64,000 nt of DNA, taken from positions 102,465 to 166,464 of the forward strand of contig NZ_LUHJ01000072.1 in assembly GCF_001597745.1 (NCBI RefSeq). Reading direction: 5' to 3'. Numbering within the stretch: the first letter of the stretch is position 1; every line of letters starts with the position of its first letter. The stretch comes from Anabaena sp. 4-3 (GTDB lineage: Bacteria; Cyanobacteriota; Cyanobacteriia; Cyanobacteriales; Nostocaceae). The notes below the pieces were generated by a model, which saw only the letters and a program-made list of their open reading frames with translations, did not search any database and was not told where the DNA came from. Shown here piece after piece: positions 38,107 through 47,215 of the stretch. The position numbers were made by a program, and so were the translations under genes.

Positions 38107-39282
38107 ATGCCAAATTATCTAGCACCAGGCGTTTACGTTGAAGAAGTTGAACCATTAGCCAGACCAATAGCTGGAGTAGGAACCTCAACAGCAGGGTTTA
38201 TTGGTGTGGTTCCGAATAACGTTGATATGCCCTTAAAACCGGGTAGTGAAACAGAAAAGCAGAAAGTCGCCCCTGCTAACGAACCGCAACTAATTACTAG
38301 TTGGGAACAGTTCAAAAACAATTTTGGTGACTTCCAAGCCTCAAATTCTATCCTCGCTCACGCGGTTTACGGCTTTTTCAACAATGGTGGTACACGTTGT
38401 TGGGTAATACGGGTTGCAGCTAGTAGTAATCTGACTAATTTAGCAGATGCCTTAAATAAATTTAAACCAATTGATGAAATTACAATGGTTGCAGTACCAG
38501 GAGTCACTAGCAAAACTCAGCAAGAAGCCATCATTGACCACTGTGCTGATATGAAAGATCGGGTAGCAATCCTCGATGGTACAGCTAATCCCAGTACTTT
38601 GACAGTCGATGCTATTAAAGGTGCTACTTCCGGTGAAAATGGCACTCAACCCACCAAAGATAGCGATTATGCAGCCCTCTATTTTCCCTGGATTAATGTC
38701 TCAGACCCTGCTTCTGGAAACATTATTTCTCAGCCACCGAGTGGACATATTGCAGGTGTTTATGCACGAGTAGATGGCGAACGGGGAGTATTTAAAGCCC
38801 CTGCGAATGAAGTAATTCGTGGTGTAGTGAGTCTAGGAAGGCAATTGAGTAGAGCAGATCAAGGAGATTTAAACAAAGCTGGTATCAACGTGATTCGCGC
38901 CTTCAATGGCAATATGAGGATTTGGGGTGCGCGTACATTAGGTGGAGATAACAATGAGATCCGCTACATTAGCACTAGACGCTACTTAAACTTTCTGCGA
39001 GAGTCGATTGATGAAGGTACTCAATTCGTTTTATTTGAACCCAACAATCCGGGACTGTGGCAACGTATAAAGCGGTCAGTAGGTGATTTTCTACTTAATC
39101 AGTGGCGTGATGGCGCGTTGTTTGGCGAGACTCCAGCACAAGCCTTTTTCGTCAAGTGTGATGCGGAAACCAATCCACCAGAAGTCAGGGAATTAGGTCA
39201 AGTTGTCACTGAAATTGGTGTCGCCATTGTCAAACCTGCCGAATTTGTGATCTTCCGCATTCAGCAAATGACTGGAAGCTAG
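38107..39282 (+). CDS. cis2: Contractile sheath protein (Cis2-like)
   Basis: 391 residues. Has the phage tail-sheath pattern: LAPGVYVEEVEPLARPI at the N-terminus, STAGFIGV, NNGGTRCWVIRV, HIAGVYARVDGERGVFKAPANEV, and the C-terminal WGARTL...ISTRRYLNFLRESI and FVKCDAETNP. The sheath surrounds the tube and contracts to drive it. Compact single-domain size; only one sheath gene is present, whereas AFP and PVC have three. It is followed 51 bases later by the tube gene. Confidence 0.93.
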   Translation: MPNYLAPGVYVEEVEPLARPIAGVGTSTAGFIGVVPNNVDMPLKPGSETEKQKVAPANEPQLITSWEQFKNNFGDFQASNSILAHAVYGFFNNGGTRCWVIRVAASSNLTNLADALNKFKPIDEITMVAVPGVTSKTQQEAIIDHCADMKDRVAILDGTANPSTLTVDAIKGATSGENGTQPTKDSDYAALYFPWINVSDPASGNIISQPPSGHIAGVYARVDGERGVFKAPANEVIRGVVSLGRQLSRADQGDLNKAGINVIRAFNGNMRIWGARTLGGDNNEIRYISTRRYLNFLRESIDEGTQFVLFEPNNPGLWQRIKRSVGDFLLNQWRDGALFGETPAQAFFVKCDAETNPPEVRELGQVVTEIGVAIVKPAEFVIFRIQQMTGS

Positions 39283-39332
39283 TGGTCTGTCGCATTAATG
39301 TTTATACGTTAAAGATTAAAGGATTTAGTGCT

Positions 39333-39761
39333 ATGCCTAGAGTTGATCCATACCGCAACTTTCGCTTTCTCGTCGAAATTGACGGTATTGTGCAAGCAGG
39401 GTTTTATGAGTGTAGTGGCTTTGGTTCCAGTGTCGAAGTAGTAGAGTATCGTGAAGGTGGTGACTTAACCACTGTACGCAAGTTGCGGGGATTAGTGAGT
39501 TACCCAGAAATCTCCCTCAAGTGGGGCTTAACCGATTCCCGCGAACTCTACGATTGGCATAAAGCAGCAGTAGATGGCGAAGTGCAACGCCGGAATGGCT
39601 CAATCATTATTCTCGACGATACAGGACAGGAAAAGGTGCGTTGGAATTTCTTCTATGCTTGGCCTAGTCAGTACGAAGCACCTAGCTTAGATGCTAAAGG
39701 AAACGATGTTGCCATTGATAGCATCACAATTTGTTGTGAAAGATTAGAAAGAGCAGCTTAA
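39333..39761 (+). CDS. cis1: Inner tube protein (Cis1-like, T4 gp19 family)
   Basis: 142 residues from ATG 39333 (an upstream in-frame GTG at 39282 overlaps the sheath stop and is rejected). MPRVDPYRNFRFLVEIDGIVQAGFYECSG at the N-terminus and VEVVEYREGGD, LKWGLTDSRELYDWH are signatures of tail-tube proteins. The tube carries cargo and is driven into the target. Only one tube gene is present in the window. Confidence 0.93.
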   Translation: MPRVDPYRNFRFLVEIDGIVQAGFYECSGFGSSVEVVEYREGGDLTTVRKLRGLVSYPEISLKWGLTDSRELYDWHKAAVDGEVQRRNGSIIILDDTGQEKVRWNFFYAWPSQYEAPSLDAKGNDVAIDSITICCERLERAA

Positions 39762-39996
39762 GTATTCAGAAATCAGTCATGGGAAAATCTCACGAATTAG
39801 GCGATAAAAATCTAAGTCCGGTGCATCTATGTTTGAAGCTAAAACCTCATCTGAGAAATCACACAACGAGATCATGCAACATCAATTACAGAGGCATACA
39901 GATAAACGCAGACAAACATAGATTGGGTGATGGGTTTACTACTGAACTTTATCCCCAATCCCCAATCTAGTAAACAACCAATGATGAATCATAAAC
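39762..39996. other. Non-coding gap inside the structural operon
   Basis: 235 bases with repeat-like text (CAGAGGCATACAGATAAACGCAGACAAACATAG) typical of dispersed Nostoc intergenic repeats. A 63-codon frame here lacks coding features. It may hold an internal promoter for the chaperone and baseplate genes. Confidence 0.4.
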
Positions 39997-40362
39997 ATGT
40001 TCCAAACTGAGTATGAATTTACATTACCAAAGGGCTATGTAGACAAAGAAGGAAATTTGCATCGCCAAGGAGTAATGCGGTTAGCGACGACATCTGATGA
40101 AATTATTCCCCTCAAAGACCCTCGCGTGCAGTCAAATCCTGCTTATCTAGTTGTGATTTTGATGTCACGGGTAATTGTAAGATTGGGTTCCTTGGAAGCG
40201 ATTAATCCAAAAATAATCGAAGGTTTGTTTGCTGCGGATTTGACCTACTTGCAGGAGTTATACAACGAGATTAATGCTAATGGGGTGCGATCGCAAACTG
40301 CAATTTGTCCCCACTGCAACCAAGAGTTTACTGTTGAGATCCAAGCCTTGGGGGAATTCTAG
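39997..40362 (+). CDS. Tail-assembly chaperone-like protein, 0-frame product
   Basis: 121 residues located between tube and baseplate genes, the position of phage tail-assembly chaperones (lambda G, P2 E). It is mostly alpha/beta with FTLPKGYVDKEGNLHRQG, IIPLKDPRV, LGSLEAINPKIIEGL, and ends with a CxxC (CPHC) and IQALGEF. The stop (40360-40362) lies within a -1 overlapping frame that continues as a GpE-like segment, and a run of five G lies just before it. The chaperone probably guides tail tube or tape-measure assembly. I infer the role from position and from the overlap, not from a firm family match. Confidence 0.7.
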   Translation: MFQTEYEFTLPKGYVDKEGNLHRQGVMRLATTSDEIIPLKDPRVQSNPAYLVVILMSRVIVRLGSLEAINPKIIEGLFAADLTYLQELYNEINANGVRSQTAICPHCNQEFTVEIQALGEF

Positions 40363-40565
40363 GCTACCCTCTGGATTTGCTCCGTCAGGAGGTAGCCTGT
40401 ATTGCATTCCATTTTCATTGGTCTTACGAGCAAATTATGAATATGGAACATCGAGAGCGAAAGGAATGGGTGCAAGAAATTATTAATCAGTTAGCAGTTA
40501 ATAATGGGCAAATGGGTTATGGTGCAAGCAAAACAATCTCGCAAAGCGAACACTACTTTAGGTGA
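40353..40565 (+). CDS. DUF6760/P2 GpE-like segment, probably made by -1 frameshift
   Basis: About 70 codons in the -1 frame relative to the chaperone. It has no ATG or ribosome site; the only starts in the open frame (from 40338) are CTG or TTG (40377). The sequence (LDLLRQEVACIAFHFHW, MNMEHRERKEWVQEI) shares the I-A-x-x-F-H-W...M...E...W pattern of the phage P2 E' tail protein, which is made by -1 frameshifting from gene E. Slippage on GGG (40351-40353) preceded by G would join ...IQALG to GILGYPLDLL. The last part overlaps the start of the next gene (40504). A separate low-level TTG start cannot be excluded. Confidence 0.65.
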   Translation, partial: GILGYPLDLLRQEVACIAFHFHWSYEQIMNMEHRERKEWVQEIINQLAVNNGQMGYGASKTISQSEHYFR

Positions 40566-41790
40566 AAAGTGGCAAAGTTTTGCTACTGCAAAATTACAAC
40601 AGCACCAAACTCAGCAGCAATCATTCTTATTCAGAGAAACTTTGCTCAAAAAGGTCACAAATTTGCTTCATCAAGGGCAAATTCATGCAAATATAGATTT
40701 GCCACCTTTACAATCTCAATTCGCTACTCAGATCCAGCAAAAATATTTGACTAACTTGAAGAAATTTCAACGGCAACATCATCAGTCAAATTCATTAGGG
40801 GAAACAACTAATAATCAAGAAAAGTTGATAGATATTGAACTGCTAGAATCGCCATTACCACAATTTAATCAATCAACTTTATTAGGAGAAAAACGAGGAA
40901 AAAAAGGCGAACAATCTGATTCTTCCCCTCAACAATCTCAAACCATTAAGCATCTAAACAAACCAAGCATTTTTAGCCAGCCTCAACCCTCTCTAACTAC
41001 TATTGACCGCCAAATCATTCTGAACCAAAAAGCATCGCAATTAGTTAATCATATTACCCAGAAGTATAGTCGAGTTAACTCTCAGCCTGAAAATAATCTT
41101 ACTCAAGGCAGAAAAGCAGTTGTTTTAGCTGCTGAATCTTCAGATATTATAAATCAGCAAATTGCACAAGAAGAACTAAAAAATAAAATTGCACAAAGTA
41201 GCTATTCAAATATCAGTCACCAACTCCGTAGCTTCCTTGGTAATATTTTGAATTTGCGAGTTCCTCATGTTAAAATTTATAATAATCAGGCGGCTGATAA
41301 TTATGCCAAAAAACTCAATGCTGACGCAATAACATACGAAGATAAAGTATTGTTGAGAACTGGAAAGTATAATCTGCAAAAACCAGAAAGTATTGCTCTG
41401 ATTGGCCACGAAATTACCCATGCTGCTAATTTAACTCCCCAAAGACAAAATTACCAATTTCCTCATAGCAACGCAGTAGAGGAGCAAGCAGCTTTAAGTA
41501 ATGAAAAAAAATTACTAAATTATTTTTCTTTACCAGGAGCAAGTATTAGTTCTCCACAACCATCTATTCCTATCAGTAACATCGGTTCTTCTAATAATTT
41601 TCATCAGGCTTCCAGTTCAACTCCTAAAACAGCAGCAGAAGGTAGATTTAATAAATCTCAAACGGAGACATCTTCACCTACATTCGAGCTAACAGATATT
41701 CAGATTGATAGGATTGCAGACCAAGTTGAGCCTATAGTGTATAGAAAAATATCCAAGCTTATTCAAGAAGATTTTGAACGAGGGGGTTAG
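40504..41790 (+). CDS. DUF4157-containing protein with HExxH, in tape-measure position
   Basis: 428 residues. The first 250 residues are polar, Gln/Lys/Ser-rich and mostly helical or disordered; residues about 245-330 form a DUF4157-type metalloprotease-like domain with H302-E303-x-x-H306 (IALIGHEITHAA), more degenerate than in the two cargo candidates and followed by EEQAALSNE. The C-terminus (about 375-428) is helical again. The start at 40504 overlaps the preceding frame by 62 bases; ATG 40519 (MVQAKQ) is an alternative. Six bases separate it from the LysM hub gene. It may be cargo, a loading factor, or replace the tape measure; no clear family is known to me. Confidence 0.7.
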   Translation: MGKWVMVQAKQSRKANTTLGEKWQSFATAKLQQHQTQQQSFLFRETLLKKVTNLLHQGQIHANIDLPPLQSQFATQIQQKYLTNLKKFQRQHHQSNSLGETTNNQEKLIDIELLESPLPQFNQSTLLGEKRGKKGEQSDSSPQQSQTIKHLNKPSIFSQPQPSLTTIDRQIILNQKASQLVNHITQKYSRVNSQPENNLTQGRKAVVLAAESSDIINQQIAQEELKNKIAQSSYSNISHQLRSFLGNILNLRVPHVKIYNNQAADNYAKKLNADAITYEDKVLLRTGKYNLQKPESIALIGHEITHAANLTPQRQNYQFPHSNAVEEQAALSNEKKLLNYFSLPGASISSPQPSIPISNIGSSNNFHQASSSTPKTAAEGRFNKSQTETSSPTFELTDIQIDRIADQVEPIVYRKISKLIQEDFERGG

Positions 41791-41795
41791 GATTA

Positions 41796-42542
41796 ATGGC
41801 ATTAGAAAAGGCAACGATTGTTGTCATAGAAACTAATAAACGAATTCCGGTAATGTTTAACCCGGAAGAGTACTCATTAGATGTTGGAAATACCTTTGCC
41901 GAAATCGGAATTCCGGGACTAAAAACTCCACCTATTCAGTATGTACGTGGAAACAGTCGGATTCTGAAAATGGATTTGTTTTTTGACACCTTTGAATTAA
42001 GGCGCGATGTCAGGCAATTAACTGAACAAATTACGTCTTTATTGAATCAAAATCCAGCAACTCAAGCACCTCCTATTCTAATTTTTTCTTGGGGAGGATT
42101 TAACTTTCGGTGTGTTTTGGAAAGTGTGGGACAACGTTTTACCATGTTCATCGAAGATGGTACACCTGTCAGGGCAAATTTATCAGTTAGTTTCCGTGAA
42201 TATGAAGCAGTCAATATTGAGATTCAAAGAGGCTTCTTTTTTGGGCCTCCTACTATTCGTAATACTGTTTCAGCAGCAGTTAACTTGATTCCTCAAAATA
42301 CACGCGATCGCATTACCACAGAAGTAGGTAATTTCGTTGAAGGTACAATTCACCAAGTTGTGGAAGGAGAAACCCTAAGTCTGATTGCTGGTGCTGTCAG
42401 AGGTGATCCAGAAGCCTGGCGAGAAATTGCCGCAGCTAACAACATAGAAGATCCCATGAATTTAGAACCAGGAACTGAATTATTTGTCCCCACTCTGACA
42501 TACCTGAGTCGTCTACCGTTAGCAAGGAGAATTGATCAGTAA
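41796..42542 (+). CDS. cis7: LysM-containing baseplate hub protein (Cis7-like)
   Basis: 248 residues. The N-terminal part (MALEKATIVVIETNKRIPVMFNPEEYSL, YVRGNSRILKMDLFFDTFE) is the conserved fold of the Afp7/Pvc7 and T4 gp53-related adaptor; a C-terminal LysM domain (about 185-240: HQVVEGETLSLIAGAVRGDPEAWREIAAANNIEDP) follows. It joins tube and spike to the baseplate. It is 55 bases before the spike gene. Confidence 0.9.
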   Translation: MALEKATIVVIETNKRIPVMFNPEEYSLDVGNTFAEIGIPGLKTPPIQYVRGNSRILKMDLFFDTFELRRDVRQLTEQITSLLNQNPATQAPPILIFSWGGFNFRCVLESVGQRFTMFIEDGTPVRANLSVSFREYEAVNIEIQRGFFFGPPTIRNTVSAAVNLIPQNTRDRITTEVGNFVEGTIHQVVEGETLSLIAGAVRGDPEAWREIAAANNIEDPMNLEPGTELFVPTLTYLSRLPLARRIDQ

Positions 42543-42596
42543 TCAACTAATATTGCAAAAATAACTCATAAATAAACAACTTAGTACCAATTACCC

Positions 42597-44264
42597 ATGC
42601 AGCCATATTACGTCCCCGATTTCCTAGTCAAAATAACAGGTATTACACTAGGGGCTGATATCACAAATGCTGTCATTAGCTTGACTGTAGAAAGTCACAT
42701 TGACATGGCAGACATGTTTAGCATACAGTTCAACAATGCTGACTTGCGCTTTACAGATTCAGCATTATTTGAGGTCGGTAAACGAGTCGAAATTTACATG
42801 GGTTATGTGGGTAATTTGCAACCCATGATTTTAGGGGAAATTGTAGCTGTTAGTCCTTCTTTTCCTGAAAGTGGAGCACCTACAATTACTATTACAGGTT
42901 ACGATTTATCCCATCGGATGCGGCACAACTCGCCCAGTCGCTTTACCTTTACAAAAACCCCTGATTTTCTCATTGCTAGTCAGATTGCTGCCGAAAATTT
43001 ACTGATTCCAGTTGTTGATCCTACCCCTCCAATTTGGGAGTCAGTGCAACAAACAGGTAGTGACTGGGCATTATTAAAAGAACTGGCTGATCGCAACTTT
43101 TTTTGGGTGTATGTCTTTTGGGATAAACTTTATTTCCGCTTCCCGCGACCCCAAACTGAACAGGTGGTTTTAGAATGGGGTAAAAACCTCAGTAGCTTTA
43201 ATCCTCGCTTATCCACCTCTGGACAATATGGGATTCAAATCATTCGTGGCTATGACTATCAACTAGCACAAAATATCGTTGCTATTTTGCCATTAATTGC
43301 TCTTGATCCCACCGACCTAGACAATATTATTGAGCGATTGGGAAGTACATTTATTGAGCAACTTTTGCAATTGGGCAGACATGTAATTCGCAATCAACCG
43401 GTCACAAATTACTTAAATGCAGCAGCACTGGCAAAATCCATTCTCTTACAGCTACTACAAGGGTTGTATGAAGCCTCTGGTAATTGTATTGGCATCCCAG
43501 AGTTACGGGCAAGAGATACAGTAGAAATTCGCGGCGTTGGTAAGCGTTTTAGTGGACAATATACCCTCAGCAAAGTCAGACATATCATTGATGGCAGTGG
43601 TTATCGTACTCAGTTTGAAGTATCTCAACAATTTACCAGTAGTATCCTCAAAAGCTTACGCAAAAAAATTGCCGAAAGCCCCTCACCCAATAAACAAGAA
43701 AAAATGACTGGTGTTTTCGTGGGTAAAGTGGTGAATAACCTTGATCCAATGCAACTTGGCAGAATACAGGTATCATTTCCACATCTGAGCGATCTTAATA
43801 TTAGTCCTTGGGCGCGGATTGCCACAATGATGGCGGGTGCGAATGAAGGTAGCTACTTTTTACCAGATATGGGTGATGAAGTTCTCGTATCTTTTGAAAA
43901 AGGAGATATTAATAGTCCTGTAATTGTCGGTGGTTTGTGGAACGGACTAGCTAGACCACCAGAATTCAACACGGGACTTAATGCTAGAAAAATGATTCAA
44001 ACTAAAACAGGCTTGAAGCTGATGTTTGATGAAACACCAGGTCAAGAAAGTTTGAGTTTGGAGACGCTTGCAGGTTTAACTGTTAATTTATCAGACACTC
44101 AAGGTATCACAATTAAAGACCTTCTTGATAACTCAATTCACGTTTCTCCACAGGGAATTACTATTAACAGTCCCACGAGGATTAACTTGACAGTAGCTGG
44201 TAATTCTATTGAAATCAATGCAAGTGGTGTTACAATTCAAGGTACTCAAATAAATCTTAATTAG
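42597..44264 (+). CDS. cis8: VgrG-like central spike protein (Cis8-like)
   Basis: 555 residues fusing a gp27-like hub (about 1-360; ITLGADITNAVISLTVES, MGYVGNLQPM) to a gp5-type OB domain (about 370-450; GVFVGKVVNNLDPMQLGRIQVSFP, YFLPDMGDEVLVSFEKGD) and a C-terminal beta-helical needle (about 460-555; repeated Thr/Asn/Ile-rich strands such as GITINSPTRINLTV). It is the puncturing tip base of the system. A 9-bp gap to the tip gene. Confidence 0.92.
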   Translation: MQPYYVPDFLVKITGITLGADITNAVISLTVESHIDMADMFSIQFNNADLRFTDSALFEVGKRVEIYMGYVGNLQPMILGEIVAVSPSFPESGAPTITITGYDLSHRMRHNSPSRFTFTKTPDFLIASQIAAENLLIPVVDPTPPIWESVQQTGSDWALLKELADRNFFWVYVFWDKLYFRFPRPQTEQVVLEWGKNLSSFNPRLSTSGQYGIQIIRGYDYQLAQNIVAILPLIALDPTDLDNIIERLGSTFIEQLLQLGRHVIRNQPVTNYLNAAALAKSILLQLLQGLYEASGNCIGIPELRARDTVEIRGVGKRFSGQYTLSKVRHIIDGSGYRTQFEVSQQFTSSILKSLRKKIAESPSPNKQEKMTGVFVGKVVNNLDPMQLGRIQVSFPHLSDLNISPWARIATMMAGANEGSYFLPDMGDEVLVSFEKGDINSPVIVGGLWNGLARPPEFNTGLNARKMIQTKTGLKLMFDETPGQESLSLETLAGLTVNLSDTQGITIKDLLDNSIHVSPQGITINSPTRINLTVAGNSIEINASGVTIQGTQINLN

Positions 44265-44273
44265 GGAGAGTAT

Positions 44274-44669
44274 ATGGGTAAGTTAATTACAGTTTCTGGT
44301 CGGACATTATTACTTTCAGGTCAATCACCTCCCACTTTGAATTACCAAGTTGTAGAAACTGATATTCAAGCAACAAAAACACGAGGCAATAAAAAACCGA
44401 TTTTAATCCAACAAATTAAATTAGACTGTACATGCTTTGGAAGTTACTCAGTAACTACCACTTTTAGTGGTACTGGAAGTGCAGTAATTGTTGCAAGCAG
44501 CACTACTGTAAAATGCGAGAATCAGCCAATTTTATTAGCGGGAGACCAAGTAACAATCACCTGTAGCGGAACAATTACGGAAACAAGCACTGGGGCTACT
44601 TCTTCAGGAACAGCTTCTGTAACTGTCACAGTAAGTAATACAAATCAAACTAATATTTTTGCTAGTTAA
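44274..44669 (+). CDS. cis10: Probable PAAR-like spike-tip protein (Cis10-like)
   Basis: 131 residues. It has Cys pairs (LDCTCFG, VKCENQ, ITCSG) and the PILLAGDQVTI loop, which look like PAAR/DUF4280 tip proteins; the start MGKLITVSG and the Ser/Thr-rich C-terminus support a beta-rich exported-tip protein. Its place between spike and gp25 genes is that of the tip in AFP-type clusters. Sequence similarity to standard PAAR is weak, so the class is moderately supported. Start at ATG 44274 with GGGAGAG. Confidence 0.65.
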   Translation: MGKLITVSGRTLLLSGQSPPTLNYQVVETDIQATKTRGNKKPILIQQIKLDCTCFGSYSVTTTFSGTGSAVIVASSTTVKCENQPILLAGDQVTITCSGTITETSTGATSSGTASVTVTVSNTNQTNIFAS

Positions 44670-44678
44670 ATAAGGACT

Positions 44679-45068
44679 ATGAATGCTGATTTTCTCGGTA
44701 AAGGTTTCGCTTTTCCCTTAAAAATTAATGCTCGTGGTGGTATTGCTCAATCCCAACAACAGCAGAAAATTCAGGATTCGATTCGCTTTATTTTAGGAAC
44801 TCAATATAACGAGCGGGTGATGCGACCAAACTTTGGTTGTAACTTAAATAGCCTGTTATTTGCACCTAATAATCGAGCGACAGCAAACCTTGCCCATTAC
44901 TATGTTGAAGAAGCTTTAAAAATTTGGGAACCAAGAATTATTCTTGAAGAAATAGTAATTGATAACGACTACGAGCATAACTGTTTGATAATTAAAGTTT
45001 CTTATCGGATAAAATCAACCTACGAATTACAAAACTTAGTTTATCCTTTCTATTTAGAGTCACAGTAA
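44679..45068 (+). CDS. cis9: Baseplate wedge protein, T4 gp25/GPW family (Cis9-like)
   Basis: 129 residues with the gp25 signature: FLGKGFAFPLKIN, IQDSIRFILGTQYNERVMRPNFGCNLNSLLF and YRIKSTYELQNLVYPFYL. It starts sheath assembly at the baseplate. It begins 9 bp after the tip gene and is followed 14 bp later by the gp6-like gene, so these three are translationally close. Confidence 0.93.
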   Translation: MNADFLGKGFAFPLKINARGGIAQSQQQQKIQDSIRFILGTQYNERVMRPNFGCNLNSLLFAPNNRATANLAHYYVEEALKIWEPRIILEEIVIDNDYEHNCLIIKVSYRIKSTYELQNLVYPFYLESQ

Positions 45069-45082
45069 AGGAATTAATCAAA

Positions 45083-47203
45083 ATGGCAAGAGGTAGAGTA
45101 GATCCACCAAATTTAGATGACCGTACTTGGCGAGAAATAGTTGAACAAACAAGGGCGTTAATTCCTCGCTATGCACCGGAGTGGACTGACCATAATCCCA
45201 GCGATTTAGGTATTGCTTTAATTGAGCTATTTGCCTGGATTGTGGAAAGTATGATCTACCGCCTCAATCGTGTACCAGAAAAAAACTTCATCGAATTTTT
45301 GAACTTACTAGGAATCACCCGCGATCCTGCTACACCCGCCTCTACTTTTTTAACCTATAAAATAGCTCCTACAAGTAGTAGTTCAGTGATGATTCCTAAA
45401 GGTCATCAAGTTTCGACACCACAAACAGAAATAGAAGAAGGAATTGTTTTTGAAACGGATCGAGAACTGACAGTTTTACCAATTAATTTAACGACAGCTT
45501 TATCTATTAATCAAGCTCAAATTGAAGAGGTCACTTCTGCTTTAGTCGCTTCACCTTTGACAGGAAAAAAAATTACCATTGTCGAAAATCAATCTATTCT
45601 GCTTGGACTCGGTTTTGATGCTGCTATTACTACAAGAATTGAGTTACTATTTCGTTTTACTGAACCAGTCCAAGAAAATCAAATTAACATCAATTGGTAC
45701 TATTCTGCTGGTAATAACACACCAGAAAATTGGTCAGCAATTACTTCTGTAAATGATGGTACCGAAGGAATGCAAAGCAATGGCATCATCTCCCTGGAAG
45801 TTCCTGCCGACTGGACAGCCCAAAACCCAGAAAACTGGTCTTTAGGAGGAATTGCTGAAGATATTAAACAGCCCCGCTTTTGGTTAGGTATTCGGATTAC
45901 GAATACCACAGCAGCAAGTGGAACTCCCCATGCAGTAGAAATTGGTATTCGCCATATCCTCTTCAACAGTGTTCCCGCTACCAATGCTCTGACTATTAGT
46001 CAAGCAGAACTACTGGGAATCAGCAGTGGCGAACCCTTCCAGTTTTTTGAGTTGCGATATCAACCTCTGTTTAAGCAACCCAGAGTGCAAGATCCTTACG
46101 AACATTTAATTATTCAGATACGAGAAGCCTTAGATAATGGCGAGTTCACAGAATGGACAACTTGGACTCACCAAGCAGATTTACCCAAAGGTGCAGGAAA
46201 TTACTATCGCCTCAACCCAGTAACAGGGACAATTACCTTTGGTAACTATCATCCAACAATTTCACCTGATGGTCACGGCACAATTCCCCCACAGGGAAGT
46301 GAGATTCGTGCTTTGACTTATCGTTATGTTGTTGGCGGCGTGCAAGGGAATGTCCCGGCTAATAGCATTCAATTGATTCGGATGCCAATTGGTAACCTTA
46401 CAGGAGTTACTAACTTAGGTGCAGCCATTGATGGTGCAGACGAGGAATCAATTGAAGATACAAAACGACGCGCCCCAGAAGTGCTGCGTAACCGCTATCG
46501 CGCCGTTACTGTGGAGGATTACGAGTATTTAGCTAGGGAAGCTTCTACCGAAGTCAAAAAAGTACGCTGTTTAGCACCCAGACAATTTACGCAATACGAC
46601 AGACGACCAACTGGAGCAGAAATTGGTGATGCTTGGACTTATGGCGGGATTGATCGCAGTATTGGCACAGTCAACGTGATCATTATTCCTCAAGCCCCCT
46701 TGAGCAATCCTAACCCCAGACCAATGCCCTCGGAAGAATTACTGCGGGAAGTTTCTGACTACCTCGAAGAACGTCGTCCTGTAACCACCCAGTTACACGT
46801 TACCTCACCTCGTTATTTACCAATTAACGTGATCACAGAAATTAGGGTTTGGCAAAAAGCTTTTGACAACGGTTTATTACAACAGGCAGACTATCAACAA
46901 CAGGTAAGGAATAAAATTGTGAGCAAAATCAGTCGCTTTCTCGATCCGATTTGGGGTGGTGTGGAAGGCAATGGCTGGGAAGTGGGACAAGAAATCAATA
47001 TTTCTAGCTTATTTGAAGTCATTCAGCCAGATCCAGAGATTGGTTTTATTGCTGATTTGAAATTGGCAGCTGGGGAACCATTTTATCAACCAAATGACCG
47101 ACCTGAAAGCATTAATCAACCCCTTGTGCGTGTACCAGTCGCAGATTATGAAATTATTTGCGCTGGTATCAATCATCAGATTAACGTTGAACGCTTGAGG
47201 TAA
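45083..47203 (+). CDS. cis11: Baseplate J/gp6-like protein (Cis11-like)
   Basis: 706 residues. The N-terminus has RTWREIVEQTRALIPRYAPEWTDHNPSDLGIALIELFAWIVE, the baseplate-J (gp47/gp6) domain runs to about residue 480 (RAPEVLRNRYRAVTVEDYEYLAREAS), and the C-terminus has RPVTTQLHVTSPRY and IWGGVEGNGWEVGQ. It forms the wedge scaffold of the baseplate. The next gene starts 12 bases later. Confidence 0.92.
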   Translation: MARGRVDPPNLDDRTWREIVEQTRALIPRYAPEWTDHNPSDLGIALIELFAWIVESMIYRLNRVPEKNFIEFLNLLGITRDPATPASTFLTYKIAPTSSSSVMIPKGHQVSTPQTEIEEGIVFETDRELTVLPINLTTALSINQAQIEEVTSALVASPLTGKKITIVENQSILLGLGFDAAITTRIELLFRFTEPVQENQININWYYSAGNNTPENWSAITSVNDGTEGMQSNGIISLEVPADWTAQNPENWSLGGIAEDIKQPRFWLGIRITNTTAASGTPHAVEIGIRHILFNSVPATNALTISQAELLGISSGEPFQFFELRYQPLFKQPRVQDPYEHLIIQIREALDNGEFTEWTTWTHQADLPKGAGNYYRLNPVTGTITFGNYHPTISPDGHGTIPPQGSEIRALTYRYVVGGVQGNVPANSIQLIRMPIGNLTGVTNLGAAIDGADEESIEDTKRRAPEVLRNRYRAVTVEDYEYLAREASTEVKKVRCLAPRQFTQYDRRPTGAEIGDAWTYGGIDRSIGTVNVIIIPQAPLSNPNPRPMPSEELLREVSDYLEERRPVTTQLHVTSPRYLPINVITEIRVWQKAFDNGLLQQADYQQQVRNKIVSKISRFLDPIWGGVEGNGWEVGQEINISSLFEVIQPDPEIGFIADLKLAAGEPFYQPNDRPESINQPLVRVPVADYEIICAGINHQINVERLR

Positions 47204-47215
47204 GCACTAATCAAA

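Noticed and set aside
39779-39970. 63-codon plus-strand frame between tube and chaperone genes
   Set aside because: The region consists of dispersed repeat-like text (CAGATAAACGCAGAC), has no ribosome site and no protein-like pattern.
40274-40486. 70-codon frame overlapping the chaperone end
   Set aside because: It is the third frame through the chaperone and GpE-like segment; the other two frames carry the conserved motifs.
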